Notes: generated from the letters alone by a model not told the origin. DNA of 64,000 nucleotides from Kyrpidia sp. (GCA_029960885.1 JASBVV010000023.1:1-64000), one strand, 5' to 3'. Positions 43,106-52,760 are shown, counted from the first letter of the stretch. Made by a program: numbers and translations.

Positions 43106-43726
43106 ATGGATCAGCAAGCCCTGCCTTTGGAGATGCGTGCCGATCTGCGCCGAAGTGAGCGGACTCGATTGCGCCGATCGGGACGGATTCCCGGCATCGT
43201 GTACGGAAAAGGCCGGGAGCCGGTGGCGGTGTCGGTGGAGGAAGGCCGGATGGCCAAACTGCGGGCGGGCCAGGGGACGGCGTTGGTGGACATCGGGGTG
43301 CCGGGCCAAGGCCGGCTCCCGGCGGTGATCCAGGAGGTTCAGCGCGACCCGGTGAGCCGAAAAATCCTGCATGTGGATTTCCACGTGGTCTCTTTGGATG
43401 AGCCGGTGGATGTGGAGGTGCCGGTGCAGGTTCTGGGTGTGGACGAGGTGGATAAACGGGGACTGGTGGCCCAGATCCTCCTTCGACATATTCGCATCCG
43501 CTGTTTGCCGGCTCAAATCCCCGAGCACCTGAGCGTCGACGTGAGCCGGGCGCGGGAGGGGGATGTCATTCGCGCCGCCGATGTGCAGTTGCCGGAAAGC
43601 GCGCACCTCCTTGAAGAAGCCGATGAGGTGCTGGTGAACGTCACCGCTGCCGGAACCGGCGCCGGAGCGGGGGAACTGCTGCCTGAAGAGCCAGAGATGG
43701 GGCAGGACACCGAAGGCAGGGGCTAA
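43106..43726 (+). CDS. rplY: Ribosomal protein bL25, Ctc type
   Basis: The 206-residue protein has an N-terminal 5S-rRNA-binding L25 domain (LRRSERTRLRRSGRIPGIVYGKG) and a C-terminal TL5/Ctc beta domain (ILHVDFHVVSLDEPVDVEVPV), with an acidic tail. In B. subtilis ctc is a SigmaB general stress gene; here it appears co-transcribed with glmU-prs. GGAGAGGAG lies eight bases before the ATG. A strong terminator follows. Confidence 0.94.
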   Translation: MDQQALPLEMRADLRRSERTRLRRSGRIPGIVYGKGREPVAVSVEEGRMAKLRAGQGTALVDIGVPGQGRLPAVIQEVQRDPVSRKILHVDFHVVSLDEPVDVEVPVQVLGVDEVDKRGLVAQILLRHIRIRCLPAQIPEHLSVDVSRAREGDVIRAADVQLPESAHLLEEADEVLVNVTAAGTGAGAGELLPEEPEMGQDTEGRG

Positions 43727-43750
43727 CTGCGATAAAACGGGGCACAGGAT

Positions 43751-43787
43751 ACCGCGGTCCCACAGATGCGGGGCTGCGGTGTTTTTT
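43751..43787 (+). terminator. Intrinsic terminator of the glmU-prs-rplY operon
   Basis: ACCGCGGTCCC (43751-43761) pairs with GGGGCTGCGGT (43770-43780), including two G-T pairs, and is followed by GTTTTTT. Confidence 0.85.
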
Positions 43788-43890
43788 CGATCCAGGGCCG
43801 GTGGTGGCCGGATGATCTCGCCAATGGCGCGGGACTGCCCGCTCTGGCGACAGGACGAGGCGAGGATGCGAAGGAGGGCGCAGATCTGCG

Positions 43891-44445
43891 ATGTGGCTGA
43901 TCGCTGGGCTTGGGAACCCCGGGCCGGCGTACGCGAGAACCCGCCACAATGCCGGCTTCATGGTGGTGGAATGCCTGGCTCGCCGGTGGGGCGTGTCCCT
44001 TTCGAACCGGCTTTTTCACAGCCTGGTGGGCGTCGGGAGGTTGAACGGGGAAACGGCGGTTCTTCTCGAACCGCAGACGTTCATGAACGAAAGCGGCCGC
44101 GCGGTACGGGAGGCCCTCGACGGCTACGGCCTGGATGCGGCAAGGCTCATTGTGGTTTACGATGATCTCGATCTGCCTTTGGGCAAGGTGAGGTTGCGGG
44201 CCAAGGGATCATCCGGCGGGCACAACGGGGTCAAATCCATTCTCCTGCACCTCGGCGTCGAGACGTTTGGCCGGGTTCGCATCGGCATCGGCCGACCGGC
44301 CGCCGGGCGGGATGTGATCAGCCACGTACTGTCCCCGTTTTCCCCGGACGAGGCCGCAGAGATTGAGGCGGCCGTGGAGCGGGCCGCCGATTTGATCGAA
44401 ATTGCGGTTCGCCAAGGGTTTCAGACGGCCGTCTCGAAAGCGTAA
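43891..44445 (+). CDS. pth: Peptidyl-tRNA hydrolase
   Basis: The 184-residue enzyme recycles peptidyl-tRNA. LIAGLGNPGPAYARTRHNAGF carries the catalytic H19; PQTFMNESG, VVYDDLDLPLGKVRLR and GSSGGHNGVKSI complete the site. In B. subtilis the gene is also called spoVC. The GGAGGG box lies about 12 bases before the ATG, rather far. Confidence 0.95.
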   Translation: MWLIAGLGNPGPAYARTRHNAGFMVVECLARRWGVSLSNRLFHSLVGVGRLNGETAVLLEPQTFMNESGRAVREALDGYGLDAARLIVVYDDLDLPLGKVRLRAKGSSGGHNGVKSILLHLGVETFGRVRIGIGRPAAGRDVISHVLSPFSPDEAAEIEAAVERAADLIEIAVRQGFQTAVSKA

Positions 44446-44569
44446 ACCGCGCATGTGGGACCGGTACCCGAACCGGCGGGAAACGGGGCCTGTGTATCCA
44501 ACCCCGTATCTTCGCGCATACTATGGGCAACATAGGTGCCCACTGGGCGGTTTGCGGGAGGCGGGGGTC

Positions 44570-44803
44570 GTGCGAATCATCTACGTGTGCCGTCATTGTC
44601 ACCATTATCTCGGAGAAGTGGACGGAAGACGGGTGCCGCCGTCTGCCCTGGGTTTCCATTCGTTGACACCCGAGGAGCGTGCCGATATAATTACATTTGA
44701 TCCATGTGAAGGCTGGACGTATGTCAATACGGTGTGCGAATTTTGCCAGCAGGCCCTTGAGGCCCATCCCGAGTTGTCGCTGATTCGCACGCCTCTCCAG
44801 TGA
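44570..44803 (+). CDS. fin: Anti-SigmaF factor Fin
   Basis: The 77-residue zinc-binding protein reads VRIIYVCRHCHHYLGEVDGR, SALGFHSLTPEERADIITF and VNTVCEFCQQALEAHPEL, aligning with B. subtilis Fin (YabK), including the two CxxC pairs. Fin binds core RNA polymerase and shuts off SigmaF when SigmaG takes over in the forespore. The GTG at 44570 has GGGAGG upstream; longer in-frame versions are not supported. Confidence 0.92.
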   Translation: MRIIYVCRHCHHYLGEVDGRRVPPSALGFHSLTPEERADIITFDPCEGWTYVNTVCEFCQQALEAHPELSLIRTPLQ

Positions 44804-44822
44804 GAATGATCGAGCGACGGCG

Positions 44823-44860
44823 AGCCAAGCCTTGGCTTTTCGACAGGCTAAGGCTTTTTT
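44823..44860 (+). terminator. Terminator between fin and mfd
   Basis: AGCCA/TGGCT (44823-44837) is followed by TTTT. A second pairing, AGCCTT (44828-44833) with AAGGCT (44850-44855), ends in TTTTTT. The two forms are mutually exclusive. Confidence 0.65.
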
Positions 44861-44881
44861 GGTCTTTGCAGAGGAGGGGGC

Positions 44882-47800
44882 ATGTTGGAGCGACTCGTTC
44901 GGTATGTTCGCGAACATCCGGGGTTCCGAACGTTGATGGAAGGACTCGCGGAACGGGCCGAGGAGCAATGGGTGACGGGTTTAACGGGAACGGCCGCCCA
45001 TCTGATGATGGCCGCCCTTCGTCGGGAAACCGGAAAACCGATCTTGATCGTGACGCATCATCTGCAGGAAGCGCAACAGGTCTATGACGATTGTCTCGAG
45101 TTCCTGCCGGACGACCGGATTCTCCTGTTTCCCGAGCGGGAAGCGGCGCTGTTGGATGTTTCGGCCTACAGCCCGGAATTGGCCGCCCAACGCATGGGCG
45201 TGCTGTCCCAATTGGCCAAAGGCGAAACTCCGTTGTTGATCGCCCCGGCCCGGGCCGTGGACCAGCCCCTTCCGGATCTCGAAATATTCCGGTCTTTTCT
45301 GCTTCACCTGAAAACCGGAGATGTGATGGAACGGGAACAATTGGTGGATCGCCTGTTGCAAATGGGATATGAGCAGGCGGAGATGGTGGAGGCCCGGGGA
45401 GAATGCGCGGTTCGGGGAGGCATCGTCGATGTGTATCCCCTGACCGAAGAGCGTGCTTTCCGGATCGAATTTTTCGACGACGAGATTGATGCCATTCGCG
45501 TGTTTGACCCGGAATCCCAACGGTCCATCGAGCAGGTGACCGAGTGCGAGATTGGCCCCAACACCGAAGTGTTGGCGAGCAAAGAGCGGATCCAGGCGGT
45601 GGCCCGGGTTGTGCGCACCGGCTGGGAGCGCCAGAGGGAAAAATTCGTCGACGAAGGCCACCGGGAGCGCTTGGACCGGTACGTCGGCGAAGACGTGCGG
45701 CGCTTGGAGAGCGGGTATCCGTTTACGGGACTTCTCCGGTACATCCACCTGCTGTATCCTCGTCCGGCGGGATTGTTGTCCTGGCTGCCGGAGGATACGC
45801 TCTGCGTTTATGCGGAGCCGACCCGGATCAGGGAAAGTTTGAAGCAGCGGCAGCGCGAGGAGCACGAATGGGAGTTGCACGGCCTGGAAAAAGGCGAACT
45901 GCTGCCGGGGCTGCATCGGCCCCAGACGGTGGGCGACGCCGGGCTGTCGTCCCATCGCCAACGCATCCTTTTTTCTCTGTTGGCACGGCACACGTCCCCG
46001 ACCCGGCGGACCGTCGCCGTGGCCGCCCGGTCGATGCAACAATTCCACGGCCAGATGAACGTTCTGAAACAGGAATGGGAGCGATGGTCCCGCACCGGGC
46101 AGCGGGTCATCCTCGTGGCCGCCAATGCGGAACGCGCTGAACGGCTCCACCGGGTCTTGGGCGATTACGGCATGGAGGCGGATCTGGTTTCGGAGTTGTC
46201 CGATCGGCCGGTTCGTCCGCAAATTGTCCAAGGCGGCCTCTCGTCGGGGTTCGAGATGCCCGACTTGAAACTGGTGGTGGTCACCGAACAGGAGATCTTC
46301 ACCGCCAAGCGCCGTCACCGCCGGGTATCCACCGTTTCGGACGTGGAGCGGATCAAGAACTACCAGGATCTGAAAGTGGGCGATTATGTGGTTCATGTGA
46401 ACCACGGTATCGGCCAGTACATGGGGATCCAAACCCTGGACATCGAAGGGATTCACAAGGACTACCTGTACATTCGCTACGCCGGAAACGACAAATTGTA
46501 CGTGCCGATCGACCAGATCGACCAGGTGCAGAAATATGTCGGCGGCGAGGATAAAGAGCCGAAATTGTACCATCTGGGGGGGACCGAATGGGCGAAGGTC
46601 AAGAACCGGGTCCGCTCCTCCGTCCGGGATATCGCGGAAGAACTGGTCAAGTTGTATGCCAAACGCATGTCCTCCCCTGGTCATGCGTTCAGTCCGGACA
46701 CGCCTTGGCAGAAGGAATTCGAGGCGATGTTTCCCTATCGGGAAACGCCCGACCAGTTGAAAGCCATTGAGGAGATCAAACGGGACATGGAACAGCCCCG
46801 CCCCATGGATCGGCTGCTCTGCGGGGATGTGGGCTACGGGAAAACCGAAGTGGCGATGCGGGCGGCATTCAAGGCGGTGATGGACGGGAAACAGGTGGCC
46901 GTCCTCGTCCCCACGACGGTGTTGGCCCAGCAACACTATGAAACGTTTCGGGAGCGATTCAGCGGGTTTCCCATCACCATCGACGTGATCAGCCGATTTC
47001 GCACCCGGGGGGAAATGACCCAGGTACTCAAGCAGTTGCGGGCCGGTACGGTGGATATTATTATCGGGACCCACCGGCTGTTGCAAAAAGATGTGAAATT
47101 CAAGGATCTCGGACTGCTGATTGTGGATGAGGAACAGCGGTTCGGCGTGTCTCACAAAGAGCGGCTCAAGCAGCTCAAAACCAACGTCGATTGCCTGACC
47201 CTCACGGCGACCCCGATCCCGCGGACGCTGCACATGTCCATGCTGGGAGTGCGGGATTTGTCGATCATCGAAACTCCGCCGGAAAACCGCTTCCCGGTTC
47301 AGACGTATGTCTTGGAATACGACGACCTCCTGGCCAAGGAGGCCATCGAACGGGAGATGGGCCGGGGCGGTCAGGTGTATTTTTTGTTTAACAAAGTCCA
47401 GGGCATTGAACAGATGGCCGACCGTGTCCGCCGTCTGGTTCCGGAGGCCAGGGTGGCTGTGGCCCACGGCCAGATGCCGGAAGACGATTTGGAGAGGGTG
47501 ATGCTGGAGTTTCTGCATGGAGAGCACGATGTGCTGGTGACCACCACCATCATTGAGACGGGGCTGGACATTCCGAACGTGAACACGTTGATCGTGTACG
47601 ATGCCGATCACCTCGGCCTTTCCCAACTGTACCAGTTGCGCGGCCGGGTGGGCCGGTCCAATCGGATCGCCTATGCGTACTTTACCTATCAACCGGAGAA
47701 GGTCCTCACCGAGGTCGCGGAAAAACGGCTCCAAGCCATCAAAGAGTTCACGGAACTCGGAAGCGGTTTTAAGATCGCACTCAGGGACCTGTCGATTCGA

Positions 47801-48409
47801 GGCGCCGGAAACCTGTTGGGCCCGGAACAACACGGTTTCATCGCCTCGGTGGGCTTTGATTTGTACAGCGAGATGCTCGCCGAGGCCATTCAGGATCTCA
47901 AAGGGGAACCGACGCCAAAAGTGGTCGAACCCCAAGTGGAATTGGCCGTGGACGCTTATCTGCCCGAACGGTACATTCCCGATTCGATGCAGAAGATCGA
48001 GATCTACAAAAAATTCGTGACCTGCCATCGGTTGGAGGATGTCGACGACCTCGAAGAAGAGATCGAGGACCGGTTTGGGGACATCCCTCAGGAGGTGGCC
48101 AATCTGCTGTCGGTGACCCGGATCAAGATGTGGGCGATCCGGTATGATTTTAAATCGATCGTTCAACAGGGCACCGATGTCATTTTGAAATTGCATGAAC
48201 GCCAAAACAAAAACATTCAGGGGGATCGATTGTTCGACGTCACCAAGCGATTCCGGGATCGAATCAAGCTCACCGCCGGGCAGAACATCGCCGTCACGTT
48301 TCGGATGCGCGGTCTGACGGGAGAGCAGTCCCTGGCGCTGCTGCTGGAGTTCATGGAGGCGTTCCAGGATGTCGTCAAAGGGCAGGAGGAACTGCAAAAT
48401 GTCTTATAA
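44882..48409 (+). CDS. mfd: Transcription-repair coupling factor Mfd
   Basis: The 1175-residue protein has the UvrB-like N-terminal domains, the RNA-polymerase-interaction domain (YQDLKVGDYVVHVNHGIGQY, about 490-560), the superfamily 2 translocase with Walker A LCGDVGYGKTEVAMRAAF, LIVDEEQRFGV and LTATPIPRTLHMSM, the relay TRG motif (QLRGRVGRSNRIAYAYF), and the C-terminal regulatory domain. It releases stalled RNA polymerase at lesions and recruits UvrA. Full length. Confidence 0.97.
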   Translation: MLERLVRYVREHPGFRTLMEGLAERAEEQWVTGLTGTAAHLMMAALRRETGKPILIVTHHLQEAQQVYDDCLEFLPDDRILLFPEREAALLDVSAYSPELAAQRMGVLSQLAKGETPLLIAPARAVDQPLPDLEIFRSFLLHLKTGDVMEREQLVDRLLQMGYEQAEMVEARGECAVRGGIVDVYPLTEERAFRIEFFDDEIDAIRVFDPESQRSIEQVTECEIGPNTEVLASKERIQAVARVVRTGWERQREKFVDEGHRERLDRYVGEDVRRLESGYPFTGLLRYIHLLYPRPAGLLSWLPEDTLCVYAEPTRIRESLKQRQREEHEWELHGLEKGELLPGLHRPQTVGDAGLSSHRQRILFSLLARHTSPTRRTVAVAARSMQQFHGQMNVLKQEWERWSRTGQRVILVAANAERAERLHRVLGDYGMEADLVSELSDRPVRPQIVQGGLSSGFEMPDLKLVVVTEQEIFTAKRRHRRVSTVSDVERIKNYQDLKVGDYVVHVNHGIGQYMGIQTLDIEGIHKDYLYIRYAGNDKLYVPIDQIDQVQKYVGGEDKEPKLYHLGGTEWAKVKNRVRSSVRDIAEELVKLYAKRMSSPGHAFSPDTPWQKEFEAMFPYRETPDQLKAIEEIKRDMEQPRPMDRLLCGDVGYGKTEVAMRAAFKAVMDGKQVAVLVPTTVLAQQHYETFRERFSGFPITIDVISRFRTRGEMTQVLKQLRAGTVDIIIGTHRLLQKDVKFKDLGLLIVDEEQRFGVSHKERLKQLKTNVDCLTLTATPIPRTLHMSMLGVRDLSIIETPPENRFPVQTYVLEYDDLLAKEAIEREMGRGGQVYFLFNKVQGIEQMADRVRRLVPEARVAVAHGQMPEDDLERVMLEFLHGEHDVLVTTTIIETGLDIPNVNTLIVYDADHLGLSQLYQLRGRVGRSNRIAYAYFTYQPEKVLTEVAEKRLQAIKEFTELGSGFKIALRDLSIRGAGNLLGPEQHGFIASVGFDLYSEMLAEAIQDLKGEPTPKVVEPQVELAVDAYLPERYIPDSMQKIEIYKKFVTCHRLEDVDDLEEEIEDRFGDIPQEVANLLSVTRIKMWAIRYDFKSIVQQGTDVILKLHERQNKNIQGDRLFDVTKRFRDRIKLTAGQNIAVTFRMRGLTGEQSLALLLEFMEAFQDVVKGQEELQNVL

Positions 48410-49316
48410 TCTTTGGGCTCGGGTGTTGTTTGCCGCCGCGTTGGCCGCTTTTGCGGTGAGCGGTTGTGGACGCTCCGATGTGGTGGCCACTTTTGACGGC
48501 GGACAAGTGCACCAGGCCGAATTGGATAAACAATTCAAGCTCCAACGAATGCTGATCGCCCCCCAATATCCGGATACGCCTCAAAACCGCCTGGAGGTGC
48601 TGCAGCAATACATCGTGATGCACGATGTGCTCGAACCGAAGGCGAAACAGGAAGGAATCACCGTGGATGACAAAGACGTGGCGTCCACGGCGACGCAGTA
48701 CCGGCAGCAGTTGATCCGGTACGTATACGGCAGCGACGACGCCTTAAATAAAAAAATGGCGGAACTCGGCCTCACCGATGACGATTTGCGTGCGCTTGCC
48801 ACGGACGACCTGCTGTCCCAGAAGTATTTTGCCAAGCATCTCACCGTCTCCGACGAGGAAGTTCAGGCGTATTACAACGACCATCCGGCGGATTACACCG
48901 TGGCAAAAGTGGCGCACATTTTGGTGAAAACCAAACAAGAGGCGGAACAGGTCAAAGCGAGACTCGAGAAGGGGGAACCCTTTGACAAGGTGGCCAAAGA
49001 AGTTTCCCTGGATCCGTCCAAGGATCAGGGAGGCGTACTCCCCGAAGGCCCACTGTCTCAATGGGTCGCACCGTTTCAGGAGGCGGCTTTGAGGCTACCC
49101 GTCGGTCAAATCAGCGATCCCGTGCAAACCCAGTTCGGTTGGCACATCATTCGGGTGGACAGCCGGACGGTGGAACCGCTCAGTCAAGTCAAAGACCAGG
49201 TCAATAGCAAAGTGATGCAGATGAAGGAACAGCAGTGGTTCAACCAGGCCAAGCAGGACGCCCATATCATCCTGGAGGATCCCGCTCTCAAACAGGCTGC
49301 GGCCGGTGCTCAATAG
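48399..49316 (+). CDS. PrsA/SurA-like PpiC peptidyl-prolyl isomerase lipoprotein
   Basis: The 305-residue exported protein has a signal peptide with lipobox AVSGCG, so it should be anchored to the outer face of the membrane. A SurA_N-like helical part (QLDKQF-like, AELDKQFKLQRMLIAPQYP) precedes one parvulin domain (VAKVAHILVKTKQEAEQVKARL, GGVLPEGPLSQWVAPFQEAA, VQTQFGWHIIRVD). It folds secreted proteins. It overlaps mfd by 11 bp. In B. subtilis no prsA homologue lies here, though the order mfd-PpiC-spoVT is seen in related genera. Confidence 0.9.
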   Translation: MSYNLWARVLFAAALAAFAVSGCGRSDVVATFDGGQVHQAELDKQFKLQRMLIAPQYPDTPQNRLEVLQQYIVMHDVLEPKAKQEGITVDDKDVASTATQYRQQLIRYVYGSDDALNKKMAELGLTDDDLRALATDDLLSQKYFAKHLTVSDEEVQAYYNDHPADYTVAKVAHILVKTKQEAEQVKARLEKGEPFDKVAKEVSLDPSKDQGGVLPEGPLSQWVAPFQEAALRLPVGQISDPVQTQFGWHIIRVDSRTVEPLSQVKDQVNSKVMQMKEQQWFNQAKQDAHIILEDPALKQAAAGAQ

Positions 49317-49515
49317 GGTGCCCGGCCCTTGTGGCCCGGCTTGTCGAGTCCGTCCGCCTCGGGGTTCGGGTCCCGGCACCGGGGGAATCGGTTGCCAGAA
49401 AGCGCCATTGTTAAAATCCCCTGGGGTGCGCACCCTAATGTTGACGAACCATCCGCTTGCGATCATTCCTTCCAGACTTTCCGTTTAAAAGCACCCACTA
49501 CGCGACAAAGGAACC

Positions 49516-50058
49516 GTGAAAGCTACGGGCATCGTTCGTCGCATTGATGATTTGGGCCGCGTCGTGATCCCGAAAGAGATCCGTCGAACTCTGCGCATTC
49601 GCGAAGGCGATCCCCTCGAGATCTTCGTCGATCGCGACGGTGAAGTGATTCTCAAAAAGTATTCCCCCATTGGCGAACTCGGCGATTTCGCGAAGGAATA
49701 CGCCGATTCCCTGCATGAAAGCCTGGGCCACATCACGCTGATCTGCGATCGGGATGTCGTCATCGCCGTGGCAGGCGCCCCGAAGAAAGATTTCCTCGAA
49801 AAACCGGTGGGCGCGGATGTGGAACGCGCAGTGGAGGACAGACGGATCATTGTGGATACCGAGCCCGGCCAGTGGGCCATTCTGCGGGACGAACCCGACT
49901 CTTTCTCCTCCCGGGTGATTGCGCCGATCATTGCCGCCGGAGACCCGATCGGGGCGGTGATCCTGCTGTCCAAGGATGAGCAGGTGCGCATGGGCGAATT
50001 GGAAAAGAAAATGGCGGAGACCGCCGCCGCATTTCTCGGAAAGCAGATGGAGCAATAG
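49516..50058 (+). CDS. spoVT: Stage V sporulation protein T
   Basis: The 180-residue regulator has an AbrB-type DNA-binding domain (MKATGIVRRIDDLGRVVIPK) and a C-terminal GAF domain (SLGHITLICDRDVVIAVAGA, IAAGDPIGAVILLS). SpoVT is a SigmaG-dependent modulator of forespore gene expression. The GTG follows AAAGGA closely. I saw no convincing SigmaG promoter in the 199-bp gap after the PpiC gene. A terminator follows. Confidence 0.95.
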   Translation: MKATGIVRRIDDLGRVVIPKEIRRTLRIREGDPLEIFVDRDGEVILKKYSPIGELGDFAKEYADSLHESLGHITLICDRDVVIAVAGAPKKDFLEKPVGADVERAVEDRRIIVDTEPGQWAILRDEPDSFSSRVIAPIIAAGDPIGAVILLSKDEQVRMGELEKKMAETAAAFLGKQMEQ

Positions 50059-50075
50059 AACCGGTGTGATGACCC

Positions 50076-50100
50076 GGCGGGCCGAGCTCGCCTCTTTTTT
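50076..50100 (+). terminator. Intrinsic terminator of spoVT
   Basis: GGCGGGC (50076-50082) pairs with GCTCGCC (50086-50092) and is followed by TCTTTTTT. Confidence 0.8.
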
Positions 50101-50165
50101 GCCCCTCTCGCATATAGATCGACCCGTGGCGGTTTGTTATGATGAAAGCGGGCGGAGGGGAAACG

Positions 50166-51764
50166 ATGGCGAGGGGCAACCGATTCGTCCGGGGAGCCGC
50201 GATACTGGCGGGTGCCGGCATGGTCTCGAAGGTGCTGGGTTCGGTGTATACCATTGTGCTGCAAAACATCATCGGCGACCGCGGCCTCGGTTTGTACAAT
50301 ATGGCCTATCCCATCTATGCCACCCTTGTGATCCTGGCCACCGCGGGATTGCCGGTGGCGGTGTCGAAGTTTGTGGCCGAGCGGTCCGCCGTGGGTGACC
50401 GCGCCGGGGCCGGACATGTGCTGTGGGTGTCGGCGGTCATTATGGGAGCCATCGGGGCGGCGGGATTTTGTTTGCTGTTCTTTGGGGCGGAGCCGTATGC
50501 GGCGCTGGTCGGGAATCCGGACGCCGCTTGGGCGGTGCGCGCGGTGTCCCCGGCGATGCTCCTCGTTCCGGTCATGAGCGTCATCCGGGGATATTTTCAA
50601 GGTTTTCAAGACATGACGCCCACGGCGGTGTCCCAGGTGACCGAGCAAGCGGTGCGGGTGACCACGATCATTGGGCTGGCGTGGTGGATCATGAGAAGCG
50701 GTGGATCTCCGGAATGGGCGGCCGCGGGAGCGGCTTTCGGTGCCGTGACCGGCGCGGCGGCCGGTTGTGCGGTGCTCTGGTGGCGCATGGCCCGAAGCGG
50801 GATCCTCACCCGGGCGGCGGGCGCGGGCGGCGGCAACTTGGAGCGCGGGTGGGGTCGGGATCTTATGCTTTACGCGCTCCCGGTGAGCTTCGGGGCGTTG
50901 GCCGTCCCGCTCATCAACAACATGGATGCCCTGACCGTGGTGAACTCCCTGAAAATGGCCGGCCTGTCGAGCCATACGGCCACGGAGATGTTCGGCTGGC
51001 TCAGCGGTCGCGCGTTCAAGCTGATGATCTTGCCCGCGACGCTGGCCGGGGCGGTGGCTGTCGCCCTATTGCCGTCGGTGGCCACGGCGGTGACGCGCCG
51101 GGATTGGCGCACGGCGAACCGCCAGGTGGAGCTGGGGCTTCGATTGACCGTCTGGTTGTCTTTTCCGGCGGCCGTCGGCCTGATCCTGATCGCGGAGCCG
51201 GTGGACCGGATGTTGTTTCGGGATACTTCGGGTGTGACCGCCATTCAGATCACGGCCTTGGCGATGGTGTTCAGCAGCGTGCAGGTGACGGCCTCTTCAA
51301 TCCTTCAGAGTGTGGGCCGTCCGTGGGCGCCGGTTTGGCATCTGGGACTGGCGGTGGCGCTCAAAGGCGTACTGAATCTTTTATGGGTGCCCCGTTGGGG
51401 AATCGACGGGGCTGCGGCGGCCACGGTGGCGGCATACGGGACGGCGGCGGCACTCAATGTGTGGACGGTCATGGCGTCCACCGGGCTTGTGCTGCGGATC
51501 AGACAACTGTTTTGGCGACCTTTGATCGCTTCGCTGGGAATGGCGGCCGCGGTGGAATTGGTCGCGACGCCGCTCGGTGCCGCGACAGGGGACGGCCGGT
51601 GGGGATCGGCCGTGGTGACCCTTGCCTCGGTGGGACTGGGCGGTTTCACCTATTGCCTCCTGTTGCTGATCGTGGGCGGCTTTACCCGGGGAGAGCTGGA
51701 GGCCGTACCCCGGGTGGGTCCCGTGCTCGCCCGGGTGGGGGCGCGGTTCGGTTGGCTGAAATAA
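50166..51764 (+). CDS. SpoVB/MurJ-family lipid flippase (YabM-like)
   Basis: The 532-residue membrane protein of the MOP superfamily has about 14 helices: FVRGAAILAGAGMVSKVLGS, GLGLYNMAYPIYATLVILAT, AGLPVAVSKFVAE at the N-terminus. These proteins flip lipid-linked sugars; SpoVB is needed for cortex synthesis and YabM/AmJ for vegetative wall. Position downstream of spoVT and upstream of mazG matches B. subtilis yabM. The second ATG (50166) has a GGAGGGG box. Confidence 0.9.
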   Translation: MARGNRFVRGAAILAGAGMVSKVLGSVYTIVLQNIIGDRGLGLYNMAYPIYATLVILATAGLPVAVSKFVAERSAVGDRAGAGHVLWVSAVIMGAIGAAGFCLLFFGAEPYAALVGNPDAAWAVRAVSPAMLLVPVMSVIRGYFQGFQDMTPTAVSQVTEQAVRVTTIIGLAWWIMRSGGSPEWAAAGAAFGAVTGAAAGCAVLWWRMARSGILTRAAGAGGGNLERGWGRDLMLYALPVSFGALAVPLINNMDALTVVNSLKMAGLSSHTATEMFGWLSGRAFKLMILPATLAGAVAVALLPSVATAVTRRDWRTANRQVELGLRLTVWLSFPAAVGLILIAEPVDRMLFRDTSGVTAIQITALAMVFSSVQVTASSILQSVGRPWAPVWHLGLAVALKGVLNLLWVPRWGIDGAAAATVAAYGTAAALNVWTVMASTGLVLRIRQLFWRPLIASLGMAAAVELVATPLGAATGDGRWGSAVVTLASVGLGGFTYCLLLLIVGGFTRGELEAVPRVGPVLARVGARFGWLK

Positions 51765-51790
51765 TCCTCGGTGAAGGGCGGTACGCGGGC

Positions 51791-52669
51791 ATGAACGAGC
51801 GGCAGACCCAAGACCCGGCGCCGGAAGGCGAGGCACGGCCCGCGCCGGGACAGCAATTTACGCGGCTGGTCGAGTTGGTTGCCCGTTTGCGGGGACCGGA
51901 CGGTTGCCCTTGGGATCGGGCCCAAACGCATCTTTCTCTGCGTCCCTACGTGCTGGAAGAGGCTTATGAGGTGGCCGATGCGTTGGATGGCGACGATCCC
52001 GAAGCTCTATGTGAGGAACTGGGCGACCTGTTGCTGCAAGTACTGTTACATAGCGAAATCGGTCGGGAGGCGGGGACGTTCGATATCTCGGACTGTCTGG
52101 AGGGATTGTCCCAAAAGCTGATCCGGCGCCATCCGCACGTCTTCGGGACCGAGGACCTTCCGGATCCCGCCGCGGTACAGCGGCGGTGGGCGGAGATCAA
52201 AGCGAAGGAGCGCGCGGACGGTCCGGCGAAGTCCCCGGCCGCTCGAACGGGGTGGCTGGATGCCGTCCCCATGGCGCGTCCGGCCGTTGAAGTGGCATTG
52301 CATCTCGGGAAACGGGCCGCGGAGGTCGGCTTCGACTGGGCCGACCCCGAATCGGTGTTCGGCAAGATCCGGGAAGAGTTGGCCGAGGTGGAAGCGGCGC
52401 TCCGGGAACGCCCTTCGCGATCCTTCGGCGCGCCTCCCGCCGACGACGCGGTGGCCCGGGAGATTGGGGACCTGCTGTTCGCGGTGATCAACCTGGCGCG
52501 ACTGGCGGGTGTCGATCCGGAGGGCGCCTTGGCCGGAACAAACCGGAAGTTCAGAACCCGATTCCGGTATGTGGAAGAGGAACTGGCGAAACGGGGGATC
52601 CCCCTCGGGGAAGCCTCCTTGGACGAGATGGAAGCGATGTGGCAAGCGGCGAAGAAAGTCTGCCGCTGA
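51791..52669 (+). CDS. mazG: Nucleoside triphosphate pyrophosphohydrolase MazG
   Basis: The 292-residue protein carries two MazG domains. The first has GPDGCPWDRAQTHLSLRPYV, LEEAYEVADALD and ELGDLLLQVLLHSEI with the EExxE and ExxD metal residues; the second has EVGFDWADPESVFGKIREEL and REIGDLLFAVINLARL. It hydrolyses non-canonical or excess NTPs. In B. subtilis YabN the MazG part is fused to a tetrapyrrole-methylase domain; that domain is absent here and no separate copy lies adjacent. Confidence 0.92.
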   Translation: MNERQTQDPAPEGEARPAPGQQFTRLVELVARLRGPDGCPWDRAQTHLSLRPYVLEEAYEVADALDGDDPEALCEELGDLLLQVLLHSEIGREAGTFDISDCLEGLSQKLIRRHPHVFGTEDLPDPAAVQRRWAEIKAKERADGPAKSPAARTGWLDAVPMARPAVEVALHLGKRAAEVGFDWADPESVFGKIREELAEVEAALRERPSRSFGAPPADDAVAREIGDLLFAVINLARLAGVDPEGALAGTNRKFRTRFRYVEEELAKRGIPLGEASLDEMEAMWQAAKKVCR

Positions 52670-52691
52670 CGGATAAAATTCCAGGAATCGT

Positions 52692-52707
52692 GCAGGATTC
52701 TGTCGAA
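52692..52707 (+). promoter_or_regulatory. Candidate regulatory box upstream of HU gene
   Basis: The 91-bp gap between mazG and the HU gene contains GCAGGATTCTGTCGAA (52692-52707). TGTCGAA is a perfect Spo0A (0A) box core, and AGGATT resembles a SigmaH -35. A similar string, AGGTTTGTCGAAG, lies upstream of spoIIE. Its role is inferred. Confidence 0.4.
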
Positions 52708-52760
52708 GAGGAAAGAAATATTTGTGGTGAATCCAGGTTGAGAAAGGGGCCTTGCAGAAC

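Noticed and set aside
44981-48397. A 1138-codon open frame antisense to mfd
   Set aside because: It mirrors the codon structure of the full-length mfd gene, has no recognisable protein motif and no ribosome-binding site. High GC makes such mirror frames common.
49317-49515. SigmaG promoter upstream of spoVT
   Set aside because: Several weak CAxxxTA-like strings exist, none with a matching -35 at the right distance.
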